Under the pieces are notes generated by a model. That model did not search any database. It was not told where the DNA came from and saw nothing but the letters and a program-made list of their open reading frames with translations. The position numbers and the translations under genes are program-made. Source: Auanema rhodensis (lineage: Eukaryota; Nematoda; Chromadorea; Rhabditida; Rhabditidae). From it: 64,000 bases of DNA. Below, one piece after another: positions 15,176 through 26,678 of the stretch; the first letter of the stretch is position 1; every line of letters begins with the position of its first letter. The stretch is from assembly GCA_964057225.1 (NCBI GenBank), contig OZ059895.1:1178001-1242000 (forward strand), written 5' to 3'.

Positions 15176-15187
15176 TTTTTCGAAAAA
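15176..15187. repeat. 12-bp palindrome TTTTTCGAAAAA in the monomer
   Basis: This perfect dyad is centred on TTCGAA at monomer coordinates 84-95 and is present in nearly every copy. The A run is one base longer than the T run, so symmetry stops at 12 bp. It is occasionally altered just to the right: AAAAAGTTTT near 3255 and 5010, and GAAAACATTTTT near 59004, 60760 and 61811. The phased A/T tracts may bend DNA; that is inference. Confidence 0.8.
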
Positions 15188-15214
15188 ATTTTTGTCAAAA
15201 TGTTTTTGGAAGCA

Positions 15215-15242
15215 ATGTTGAGTGTACATGGAAACTCAACAT
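15215..15242. repeat. Hairpin 1: 9-bp perfect stem inside the invariant core
   Basis: The arms ATGTTGAGT and ACTCAACAT flank the 10-nt loop GTACATGGAA (monomer coordinates 123-150). Both arms and loop are the same in essentially all copies in both orientations. The only change I noticed is one base in one arm at 29925. Because the loop and flanks are as constant as the stem, the sequence itself appears conserved or homogenised rather than only the fold. Confidence 0.8.
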
Positions 15243-15325
15243 ACACTAATGCATCATTTTTCAAACGATCATAACTAATTTTTGTATTAAGCGTTTCTCA
15301 ATGTAGTATAGTGCATTCGATGCGG

Positions 15326-15376
15326 ATTTTTAAGCTGCGTCGATCTGTGTTATCAGATTTGCGCTAGCTTAAAAAT
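15326..15376. repeat. Hairpin 2: 51-bp imperfect inverted repeat
   Basis: ATTTTTAAGCT pairs with AGCTTAAAAAT (11 bp). A bulged T, a GCG:CGC stem, a 3x3 internal loop and ATCTG:CAGAT around the loop TGTTAT follow (monomer coordinates 234-284). Many array variants fall in the arms without compensation: AAACTG, ATCAAATTT, GAGCTAGC and GCGGTATTTT. The fold is therefore probably not under strict selection. Confidence 0.7.
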
Positions 15377-15393
15377 GCACCGAGATATCAACT

Positions 15394-15415
15394 GATATAA
15401 GTTCACACTTATATC
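15394..15415. repeat. Hairpin 3: GATATAAG / CTTATATC, 8-bp stem
   Basis: A perfect 8-bp stem with the 6-nt loop TTCACA lies at monomer coordinates 302-323. It overlaps a second small dyad, ATATCA-AC-TGATAT, just upstream. Variants include GATATGAG (monomers 3 and 4), GATATATG (block C) and the loop change TTTACA. They are not compensated in the other arm. Confidence 0.75.
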
Positions 15416-16847
15416 CTCGATTTTCACCCTGAAGAATTAATTTTTTCGTTGAATAACATTGTCCATCGTCTTTGCCTTGAAAAAGGGAATCTAAAAACAT
15501 CTACTTTTTGCTAAATTATTTTGAAATTTTTCGAAAAAATTTTTGTCAAAATGTTTTTGGAAGCAATGTTGAGTGTACATGGAAACTCAACATACACTAA
15601 TGCATCATTTTTCAAACGATCATAACTAATTTTTGTATTAAGCGTTTCTCAATGTAGTATAGTGCATTCGATGCGGATTTTTAAGCTGCGTCGATCTGTG
15701 TTATCAGATTTGCGCTAGCTTAAAAATGCACCGAGATATCAACTGATATAAGTTCACACTTATATCCTCGATTTTCACCCTGAAGAATTAATTTTTTCGT
15801 TGAATAACATTGTCCATCGTCTTTGCCTCGAAAAAAGGAATCTAAAAACATCTACTTTTTGCTAAATTATTTTGAAATTTTTCGAAAAAATTTTTGTCAA
15901 AATGTTTTTGGAAGCAATGTTGAGTGTACATGGAAACTCAACATACACTAATGCATCATTTTTCAAACGATCATAACTAATTTTTGTATTAAGCGTTTCT
16001 CAATGTAGTATAGTGCATTCGATGCGGATTTTTAAGCTGCGTCGATCTGTGTTATCAGATTTGCGCTAGCTTAAAAATGCACCGAGATATCAACTGATAT
16101 AAGTTCACACTTATATCCTCGATTTTCACCCTGAAGAATTAATTTTTTCGTTGAATAACATTGTCCATCGTCTTTGCCTTGAAAAAAGGAATCTAAAAAC
16201 ATCTACTTTTTGCTAAATTATTTTGAAATTTTTCGAAAAAATTTTTGTCAAAATGTTTTTGGAAGCAATGTTGAGTGTACATGGAAACTCAACATACACT
16301 AATGCATCATTTTTCAAACGATCATAACTAATTTTTGTATTAAGCGTTTCTCAATGTAGTATAGTGCATTCAATGCGGATTTTTAAGCTGCGTCGATCTG
16401 TGTTATCAGATTTGCGCTAGCTTAAAAATGCACCGAGATATCAACTGATATAAGTTCACACTTATATCCTCGATTTTCACCCTGAAGAATTAATTTTTTC
16501 GTTGAATAACATTGTCCATCGTCTTTGCCTCGAAAAAAGGAATCTAAAAACATCTACTTTTTGCTAAATTATTTTGAAATTTTTCGAAAAAATTTTTGTC
16601 AAAATGTTTTTGGAAGCAATGTTGAGTGTACATGGAAACTCAACATACACTAATGCATCATTTTTCAAACGATCATAACTAATTCTTGTATTAAGCGTTT
16701 CTCAATGTAGTATAGTGCATTCGATGCGGATTTTTAAGCTGCGTCGATCTGTGTTATCAGATTTGCGCTAGCTTAAAAATGCACCGAGATATCAACTGAT
16801 ATAAGTTCACACTTATATCCTCGATTTTCACCCTGAAGAATTAATTT

Positions 16848-19800
16848 TTTCGTTGAATAACATTGTCCATCGTCTTTGCCTTGAAAAAAGGAATCTAAAA
16901 ACATCTACTTTTTGCTAAATTATTTTGAAATTTTTCGAAAAAATTTTTGTCAAAATGTTTTTGGAAGCAATGTTGAGTGTACATGGAAACTCAACATACA
17001 CTAATGCATCATTTTTCAAACGATCATAACTAATTTTTGTATTAAGCGTTTCTCAATGTAGTATAGTGCATTCGATGCGGTATTTTAAGCTGCGTCGATC
17101 TGTGTTATCAGATTTGCGCTAGCTTAAAAATGCACCGATATATCAACTGATATAAGTTCACACTTATATCCTCGATTTTCACCCTGAAGAAATAATTTTT
17201 TCGTTGAATAACATTGTCCATCGTCTTTGCCTTGAAAAAAGGAATCTAAAAACATCTACTTTTTGCTAAATTATTTTGAAATTTTTCGAAAAAATTTTTG
17301 TCAAAATGTTTTTGGAAGCAATGTTGAGTGTACATGGAAACTCAACATACACTAATGCATCATTTTTCAAACGATCATAACTAATTCTTGTATTAAGCGT
17401 TTCTCAATGTAGTATAGTGCATTCGATGCGGATTTTTAAGCTGCGTCGATCTGTGTTATCAGATTTGCGCTAGCTTAAAAATGCACCGAGATATCAACTG
17501 ATATAAGTTCACACTTATATCCTCGATTTTCACCCTGAAGAATTAATTTTTTCGTTGAATAACATTGTCCATCGTCTTTGCCTTGAAAAAAGGAATCTAA
17601 AAACATCTACTTTTTGCTAAATTATTTTGAAATTTTTCGAAAAAATTTTTGTCAAAATGTTTTTGGAAGCAATGTTGAGTGTACATGGAAACTCAACATA
17701 CACTAATGCATCATTTTTTCAAACGATCATAACTAATTTTTGTATTAAGCGTTTCTCAATGTAGTATAGTGCATTCGATGCGGATTTTTAAGCTGCGTCG
17801 ATCTGTGTTATCAGATTTGCGCTAGCTTAAAAATGCACCGAGATATCAACTGATATAAGTTCACACTTATATCCTCGATTTTCACCCTGAAGAATTAATT
17901 TTTTCGTTGAATAACATTGTCCATCGTCTTTGCCTTGAAAAAAGGAATCTAAAAACATCTACTTTTTGCTAAATTATTTTGAAATTTTTCGAAAAAATTT
18001 TTGTCAAAATGTTTTTGGAAGCAATGTTGAGTGTACATGGAAACTCAACATACACTAATGCATCATTTTTCAAACGATCATAACTAATTTTTGTATTAAG
18101 CGTTTCTCAATGTAGTATAGTGCATTCGATGCGGATTTTTAAGCTGCGTCGATCTGTGTTATCAGATTTGCGCTAGCTTAAAAATGCACCGAGATATCAA
18201 CTTATATAAGTTCACACTTATATCCTCGATTTTCACCCTAAAGAATTAATTTTTTCGTTGAATAACATTGTCCATCGTCTTTGCCTTGAAAAAAGGAATC
18301 CAAAAACATTTACTTTTTGCTAAATTATATTGAAATTTTTCGAAAAAATTTTTGTCAAAATGTTTTTGGAAGCAATGTTGAGTGTACATGGAAACTCAAC
18401 ATACACTAATGCATCATTTTTCAAACGATCATAACTAATTTTTGTATTAAGCGTTTCTCAATGTAGTATAGTGCATTCAATGCGGATTTTTAAGCTGCGT
18501 CGATCTGTGTTATCAGATTTGCGCTAGCTTAAAAATGCACCGAGATATCAACTGATATAAGTTCACACTTATATCCTCGATTTTCACCCTGAAGAATTAA
18601 TTTTTTCGTTGAATAACATTGTCCATCGTCTTTGCCTCGAAAAAAGGAATCTAAAAACATCTACTTTTTGCTAAATTATTTTGAAATTTTTCGAAAAAAT
18701 TTTTGTCAAAATGTTTTTGGAAGCAATGTTGAGTGTACATGGAAACTCAACATACACTAATGCATCATTTTTCAAACGATCATAACTAATTCTTGTATTA
18801 AGCGTTTCTCAATGTAGTATAGTGCATTCGATGCGGATTTTTAAGCTGCGTCGATCTGTGTTATCAGATTTGCGCTAGCTTAAAAATGCACCGAGATATC
18901 AACTGATATAAGTTCACACTTATATCCTCGATTTTCACCCTGAAGAATTAATTTTTTCGTTGAATAACATTGTCCATCGTCTTTGCCTTGAAAAAAGGAA
19001 TCTAAAAACATCTACTTTTTGCTAAATTATTTTGAAATTTTTCGAAAAAATTTTTGTCAAAATGTTTTTGGAAGCAATGTTGAGTGTACATGGAAACTCA
19101 ACATACACTAATGCATCATTTTTCAAACGATCATAACTAATTTTTGTATTAAGCGTTTCTCAATGTAGTATAGTGCATTCGATGCGGTATTTTAAGCTGC
19201 GTCGATCTGTGTTATCAGATTTGCGCTAGCTTAAAAATGCACCGATATATCAACTGATATAAGTTCACACTTATATCCTCGATTTTCACCCTGAAGAAAT
19301 AATTTTTTCGTTGAATAACATTGTCCATCGTCTTTGCCTTGAAAAAAGGAATCTAAAAACATCTACTTTTTGCTAAATTATTTTGAAATTTTTCGAAAAA
19401 ATTTTTGTCAAAATGTTTTTGGAAGCAATGTTGAGTGTACATGGAAACTCAACATACACTAATGCATCATTTTTCAAACGATCATAACTAATTCTTGTAT
19501 TAAGCGTTTCTCAATGTAGTATAGTGCATTCGATGCGGATTTTTAAGCTGCGTCGATCTGTGTTATCAGATTTGCGCTAGCTTAAAAATGCACCGAGATA
19601 TCAACTGATATAAGTTCACACTTATATCCTCGATTTTCACCCTGAAGAATTAATTTTTTCGTTGAATAACATTGTCCATCGTCTTTGCCTTGAAAAAAGG
19701 AATCTAAAAACATCTACTTTTTGCTAAATTATTTTGAAATTTTTCGAAAAAATTTTTGTCAAAATGTTTTTGGAAGCAATGTTGAGTGTACATGGAAACT

Positions 19801-21061
19801 CAACATACACTAATGCATCATTTTTTCAAACGATCATAACTAATTTTTGTATTAAGCGTTTCTCAATGTAGTATAGTGCATTCGATGCGGATTTTTAAGC
19901 TGCGTCGATCTGTGTTATCAGATTTGCGCTAGCTTAAAAATGCACCGAGATATCAACTGATATAAGTTCACACTTATATCCTCGATTTTCACCCTGAAGA
20001 ATTAATTTTTTCGTTGAATAACATTGTCCATCGTCTTTGCCTTGAAAAAAGGAATCTAAAAACATCTACTTTTTGCTAAATTATTTTGAAATTTTTCGAA
20101 AAAATTTTTGTCAAAATGTTTTTGGAAGCAATGTTGAGTGTACATGGAAACTCAACATACACTAATGCATCATTTTTCAAACGATCATAACTAATTTTTG
20201 TATTAAGCGTTTCTCAATGTAGTATAGTGCATTCGATGCGGATTTTTAAGCTGCGTCGATCTGTGTTATCAGATTTGCGCTAGCTTAAAAATGCACCGAG
20301 ATATCAACTTATATAAGTTCACACTTATATCCTCGATTTTCACCCTAAAGAATTAATTTTTTCGTTGAATAACATTGTCCATCGTCTTTGCCTTGAAAAA
20401 AGGAATCCAAAAACATTTACTTTTTGCTAAATTATATTGAAATTTTTCGAAAAAATTTTTGTCAAAATGTTTTTGGAAGCAATGTTGAGTGTACATGGAA
20501 ACTCAACATACACTAATGCATCATTTTTCAAACGATCATAACTAATTCTTGTATTAAGCGTTTCTCAATGTAGTATAGTGCATTCGATGCGGATTTTTAA
20601 GCTGCGTCGATCTGTGTTATCAGATTTGCGCTAGCTTAAAAATGCACCGAGATATCAACTGATATAAGTTCACACTTATATCCTCGATTTTCACCCTGAA
20701 GAATTAATTTTTTTGTTGAATAACATTGTCCATCGTCTTTGCCTTGAAAAAAGGAATCCAAAAACATCTACTTTTTGCTAAATTATTTTGAAATTTTTCG
20801 AAAAAATTTTTGTCAAAATGTTTTTGGAAGCAATGTTGAGTGTACATGGAAACTCAACATACACTAATGCATCATTTTTCAAACGATCATAACTAATTTT
20901 TGTATTAAGCGTTTCTCAATGTAGTATAGTGCATTTGATGCGGATTTTTAAGCTGCGTCGATCTGTGTTATCAGATTTGCGCTAGCTTAAAAATGCACCG
21001 AGATATCAACTGATATAAGTTCACACTTATATCCTCGATTTTCACCCTGAAGAATTAATTT
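16848..21061 (+). repeat. Two type II 6-monomer units (2107 bp each)
   Basis: The units are 16848-18954 and 18955-21061, each 6 x 351 + 1. The extra base is the T insertion in the fourth-to-last monomer (17712, 19822). Marker order is GCGGTATTTT/GATATATC; AATTCTTGTA; T insertion; AACTTATATAAG with CCCTAAAG; ATCCAAAAACATTTAC with TTATATTG; then a sixth monomer that differs between the units (GCCTCG with AATTCTTGTA, or TTTTTTTGTTG with GCATTTGATGC). The units are related to the 7-mers but differ in content from the third position on. Confidence 0.75.
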
Positions 21062-23168
21062 TTTCGTTGAATAACATTGTCCATCGTCTTTGCCTTGGAA
21101 AAAGGAATCTAAAAACATCTACTTTTTGCTAAATTATTTTGAAATTTTTCGAAAAAATTTTTGTCAAAATGTTTTTGGAAGCAATGTTGAGTGTACATGG
21201 AAACTCAACATACACTAATGCATCATTTTTCAAACGATCATAACTAATTTTTGTATTAAGCGTTTCTCAATGTAGTATAGTGCATTCGATGCGGTATTTT
21301 AAGCTGCGTCGATCTGTGTTATCAGATTTGCGCTAGCTTAAAAATGCACCGATATATCAACTTATATAAGTTCACACTTATATCCTCGATTTTCACCCTA
21401 AAGAATTAATTTTTTCGTTGAATAACATTGTCCATCGTCTTTGCCTTGAAAAAAGGAATCCAAAAACATCTACTTTTTGCTAAATTATTTTGAAATTTTT
21501 CGAAAAAATTTTTGTCAAAATGTTTTTGGAAGCAATGTTGAGTGTACATGGAAACTCAACATACACTAATGCATCATTTTTTCAAACGATCATAACTAAT
21601 TTTTGTATTAAGCGTTTCTCAATGTAGTATAGTGCATTCGATGCGGATTTTTAAGCTGCGTCGATCTGTGTTATCAGATTTGCGCTAGCTTAAAAATGCA
21701 CCGAGATATCAACTGATATAAGTTCACACTTATATCCTCGATTTTCACCCTGAAGAATTAATTTTTTCGTTGAATAACATTGTCCATCGTCTTTGCCTTG
21801 AAAAAAGGAATCTAAAAACATCTACTTTTTGCTAAATTATTTTGAAATTTTTCGAAAAAATTTTTGTCAAAATGTTTTTGGAAGCAATGTTGAGTGTACA
21901 TGGAAACTCAACATACACTAATGCATCATTTTTCAAACGATCATAACTAATTTTTGTATTAAGCGTTTCTCAATGTAATATAGTGCATTCGATGCGGTAT
22001 TTTAAGCTGCGTCGATCTGTGTTATCAGATTTGCGCTAGCTTAAAAATGCACCGATATATCAACTGATATAAGTTCACACTTATATCCTCGATTTTCACC
22101 CTGAAGAAATAATTTTTTCGTTGAATAACATTGTCCATCGTCTTTGCCTTGAAAAAAGGAATCTAAAAACATCTACTTTTTGCTAAATTATTTTGAAATT
22201 TTTCGAAAAAATTTTTGTCAAAATGTTTTTGGAAGCAATGTTGAGTGTACATGGAAACTCAACATACACTAATGCATCATTTTTCAAACGATCATAACTA
22301 ATTCTTGTATTAAGCGTTTCTCAATGTAGTATAGTGCATTCGATGCGGATTTTTAAGCTGCGTCGATCTGTGTTATCAGATTTGCGCTAGCTTAAAAATG
22401 CACCGAGATATCAACTGATATAAGTTCACACTTATATCCTCGATTTTCACCCTGAAGAATTAATTTTTTCGTTGAATAACATTGTCCATCGTCTTTGCCT
22501 TGAAAAAAGGAATCTAAAAACATCTACTTTTTGCTAAATTATTTTGAAATTTTTCGAAAAAATTTTTGTCAAAATGTTTTTGGAAGCAATGTTGAGTGTA
22601 CATGGAAACTCAACATACACTAATGCATCATTTTTCAAACGATCATAACTAATTTTTGTATTAAGCGTTTCTCAATGTAGTATAGTGCATTCGATGCGGA
22701 TTTTTAAGCTGCGTCGATCTGTGTTATCAGATTTGCGCTAGCTTAAAAATGCACCGAGATATCAACTGATATAAGTTCACACTTATATCCTCGATTTTCA
22801 CCCTGAAGAATTAATTTTTTCGTTGAATAACATTGTCCATCGTCTTTGCCTTGAAAAAGGGAATCTAAAAACATCTACTTTTTGCTAAATTATTTTGAAA
22901 TTTTTCGAAAAAATTTTTGTCAAAATGTTTTTGGAAGCAATGTTGAGTGTACATGGAAACTCAACATACACTAATGCATCATTTTTCAAACGATCATAAC
23001 TAATTTTTGTATTAAGCGTTTCTCAATGTAGTATAGTGCATTCGATGCGGATTTTTAAGCTGCGTCGATCTGTGTTATCAGATTTGCGCTAGCTTAAAAA
23101 TGCACCGAGATATCAACTGATATAAGTTCACACTTATATCCTCGATTTTCACCCTGAAGAATTAATTT
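18604..23168 (+). repeat. 13-monomer segment with an inverted copy in block B
   Basis: This segment is 13 x 351 + 2 bp. Rare markers, in order: GCCTCG with AATTCTTGTA; GCGGTATTTT; AATTCTTGTA; T insertion; CCCTAAAG; TTATATTG with CATTTAC; TTTTTTTGTTG with GCATTTGATGC; CCTTGGAAAAAGG with GCGGTATTTT and CTTATAT; ATCCAAAAAC with T insertion; GTAATATAG with GCGGTATTTT and GAAATAAT; AATTCTTGTA; plain; AAAAAGGG. The same series, in reverse complement and in order, fills 33231-37795 with the same length of 4565 bp. Agreement stops at the 23168 end, where GCCTCG follows here but a GCTTTG monomer follows in block B. Confidence 0.85.
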
Positions 23169-26100
23169 TTTCGTTGAATAACATTGTCCATCGTCTTTGC
23201 CTCGAAAAAAGGAATCTAAAAACATCTACTTTTTGCTAAATTATTTTGAAATTTTTCGAAAAAATTTTTGTCAAAATGTTTTTGGAAGCAATGTTGAGTG
23301 TACATGGAAACTCAACATACACTAATGCATCATTTTTCAAACGATCATAACTAATTTTTGTATTAAGCGTTTCTCAATGTAGTATAGTGCATTCGATGCG
23401 GATTTTTAAGCTGCGTCGATCTGTGTTATCAGATTTGCGCTAGCTTAAAAATGCACCGAGATATCAACTGATATAAGTTCACACTTATATCCTCGATTTT
23501 CACCCTGAAGAATTAATTTTTTCGTTGAATAACATTGTCCATCGTCTTTGCCTTGAAAAAAGGAATCTAAAAACATCTACTTTTTGCTAAATTATTTTGA
23601 AATTTTTCGAAAAAATTTTTGTCAAAATGTTTTTGGAAGCAATGTTGAGTGTACATGGAAACTCAACATACACTAATGCATCATTTTTCAAACGATCATA
23701 ACTAATTTTTGTATTAAGCGTTTCTCAATGTAGTATAGTGCATTCGATGCGGATTTTTAAGCTGCGTCGATCTGTGTTATCAGATTTGCGCTAGCTTAAA
23801 AATGCACCGAGATATCAACTGATATAAGTTCACACTTATATCCTCGATTTTCACCCTGAAGAATTAATTTTTTCGTTGAATAACATTGTCCATCGTCTTT
23901 GCCTCGAAAAAAGGAATCTAAAAACATCTACTTTTTGCTAAATTATTTTGAAATTTTTCGAAAAAATTTTTGTCAAAATGTTTTTGGAAGCAATGTTGAG
24001 TGTACATGGAAACTCAACATACACTAATGCATCATTTTTCAAACGATCATAACTAATTCTTGTATTAAGCGTTTCTCAATGTAGTATAGTGCATTCGATG
24101 CGGATTTTTAAGCTGCGTCGATCTGTGTTATCAGATTTGCGCTAGCTTAAAAATGCACCGAGATATCAACTGATATAAGTTCACACTTATATCCTCGATT
24201 TTCACCCTGAAGAATTAATTTTTTCGTTGAATAACATTGTCCATCGTCTTTGCCTTGAAAAAAGGAATCTAAAAACATCTACTTTTTGCTAAATTATTTT
24301 GAAATTTTTCGAAAAAATTTTTGTCAAAATGTTTTTGGAAGCAATGTTGAGTGTACATGGAAACTCAACATACACTAATGCATCATTTTTCAAACGATCA
24401 TAACTAATTTTTGTATTAAGGGTTTCTCAATGTAGTATAGTGCATTCGATGCGGTATTTTAAGCTGCGTCGATCTGTGTTATCAGATTTGCGCTAGCTTA
24501 AAAATGCACCGATATATCAACTGATATAAGTTCACACTTATATCCTCGATTTTCACCCTGAAGAAATAATTTTTTCGTTGAATAACATTGTCCATCGTCT
24601 TTGCCTTGAAAAAAGGAATCTAAAAACATCTACTTTTTGCTAAATTATTTTGAAATTTTTCGAAAAAATTTTTGTCAAAATGTTTTTGGAAGCAATGTTG
24701 AGTGTACATGGAAACTCAACATACACTAATGCATCATTTTTCAAACGATCATAACTAATTCTTGTATTAAGCGTTTCTCAATGTAGTATAGTGCATTCGA
24801 TGCGGATTTTTAAGCTGCGTCGATCTGTGTTATCAGATTTGCGCTAGCTTAAAAATGCACCGAGATATCAACTGATATAAGTTCACACTTATATCCTCGA
24901 TTTTCACCCTGAAGAATTAATTTTTTCGTTGAATAACATTGTCCATCGTCTTTGCCTTGAAAAAAGGAATCTAAAAACATCTACTTTTTGCTAAATTATT
25001 TTGAAATTTTTCGAAAAAATTTTTGTCAAAATGTTTTTGGAAGCAATGTTGAGTGTACATGGAAACTCAACATACACTAATGCATCATTTTTCAAACGAT
25101 CATAACTAATTTTTGTATTAAGCGTTTCTCAATGTAGTATAGTGCATTCGATGCGGATTTTTAAGCTGCGTCGATCTGTGTTATCAGATTTGCGCTAGCT
25201 TAAAAATGCACCGAGATATCAACTGATATAAGTTCACACTTATATCCTCGATTTTCACCCTGAAGAATTAATTTTTTCGTTGAATAACATTGTCCATCGT
25301 CTTTGCCTTGAAAAAGGGAATCTAAAAACATCTACTTTTTGCTAAATTATTTTGAAATTTTTCGAAAAAATTTTTGTCAAAATGTTTTTGGAAGCAATGT
25401 TGAGTGTACATGGAAACTCAACATACACTAATGCATCATTTTTCAAACGATCATAACTAATTTTTGTATTAAGCGTTTCTCAATGTAGTATAGTGCATTC
25501 GATGCGGATTTTTAAGCTGCGTCGATCTGTGTTATCAGATTTGCGCTAGCTTAAAAATGCACCGAGATATCAACTGATATAAGTTCACACATATATCCTC
25601 GATTTTCACCCTGAAGAATTAATTTTTTCGTTGAATAACATTGTCCATCGTCTTTGCCTCGAAAAAAGGAATCTAAAAACATCTACTTTTTGCTAAATTA
25701 TTTTGAAATTTTTCGAAAAAATTTTTGTCAAAATGTTTTTGGAAGCAATGTTGAGTGTACATGGAAACTCAACATACACTAATGCATCATTTTTCAAACG
25801 ATCATAACTAATTTTTGTATTAAGCGTTTCTCAATGTAGTATAGTGCATTCGATGCGGATTTTTAAGCTGCGTCGATCTGTGTTATCAGATTTGCGCTAG
25901 CTTAAAAATGCACCGAGATATCAACTGATATAAGTTCACACTTATATCCTCGATTTTCACCCTGAAGAATTAATTTTTTCGTTGAATAACCTTGTCCATC
26001 GTCTTTGCCTTGAAAAAAGGAATCTAAAAACATCTACTTTTTGCTAAATTATTTTGAAATTTTTCGAAAAAATTTTTGTCAAAATGTTTTTGGAAGCAAT

Positions 26101-26678
26101 GTTGAGTGTACATGGAAACTCAACATACACTAATGCATCATTTTTCAAACGATCATAACTAATTTTTGTATTAAGCGTTTCTCAATGTAGTATAGTGCAT
26201 TCGATGCGGATTTTTAAGCTGCGTCGATCTGTGTTATCAGATTTGCGCTAGCTTAAAAATGCACCGAGATATCAACTGATATAAGTTCACACTTATATCC
26301 TCGATTTTCACCCTGAAGAATTAATTTTTTCGTTGAATAACATTGTCCATCGTCTTTGCCTCGAAAAAAGGAATCTAAAAACATCTACTTTTTGCTAAAT
26401 TATTTTGAAATTTTTCGAAAAAATTTTTGTCAAAATGTTTTTGGAAGCAATGTTGAGTGTACATGGAAACTCAACATACACTAATGCATCATTTTTCAAA
26501 CGATCATAACTAATTCTTGTATTAAGCGTTTCTCAATGTAGTATAGTGCATTCGATGCGGATTTTTAAGCTGCGTCGATCTGTGTTATCAGATTTGCGCT
26601 AGCTTAAAAATGCACCGAGATATCAACTGATATAAGTTCACACTTATATCCTCGATTTTCACCCTGAAGAATTAATTT
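21765..26678 (+). repeat. Two tandem type II 7-monomer units (2457 bp each)
   Basis: The units are 21765-24221 and 24222-26678. The GCGGTA sites at 21995, 24452 and 26909 are 2457 bp apart. Shared order: GCGGTATTTT/GATATATC/GAAATAAT; AATTCTTGTA; plain; AAAAAGGG; GCCTCG; GCCTTG; GCCTCG with AATTCTTGTA. Private changes mark them as separate copies: GTAATATAG (21977) in the first; AAGGGTTTCTC (24420), CACATATATC (25589) and AACCTTGTCC (25990) in the second. A two-monomer insert (21062-21764) precedes them. Confidence 0.8.

Larger units (their letters stand above)
15093..15443 (+). repeat. Representative satellite monomer (near-consensus copy)
   Basis: This copy lacks the private variants used to tell other copies apart, so it serves as a local consensus. 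It has 351 bp, 110 G+C (57 C, 53 G) and 12 CpG. In order it contains the start motif TTTCGTTGAATAAC; a variable stretch including GCCTTG and GGAATC; the 12-bp palindrome TTTTTCGAAAAA (84-95); an almost invariant core (about 105-163) with a 9-bp-stem hairpin; a variable stretch around GTATTAAGCGTTTCTCAATG; a long imperfect inverted repeat (234-284); an 8-bp-stem hairpin (302-323); and the tail CACCCTGAAGAATTAAT. All three forward frames contain stop codons. The length is close to two nucleosome repeats, which is common for satellites, but no function is shown by the sequence. Confidence 0.9.
14391..16847 (+). repeat. Type II 7-monomer unit, first copy (2457 bp)
   Basis: The first monomer carries GTAATATAG, GCGGTATTTT, CGATATATC and GAAATAAT. 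Later ones carry AATTCTTGTA, AAAAAGGGAATC, GCCTCG and GCATTCAATGC. The unit ends before the next GCGGTATTTT copy, and the GCGGTA sites at 14621 and 17078 are exactly 2457 bp apart. The same marker order returns at 21765 and 24222, including GTAATATAG at the first of these. Confidence 0.75.

Noticed and set aside
15310-15330. RNA polymerase III A- and B-box-like words (TAGTATAGTG and ATTCGATGC) in each monomer
   Set aside because: The two words are directly adjacent, whereas tRNA-type promoters need about 30-60 bp between the boxes, and each has mismatches. No tRNA or SINE-like body follows.
15326-15376. Structured non-coding RNA gene or terminator from the 51-bp hairpin
   Set aside because: Arm variants across copies are not compensated, there is no promoter context, and the hairpin recurs in every monomer as part of the satellite.
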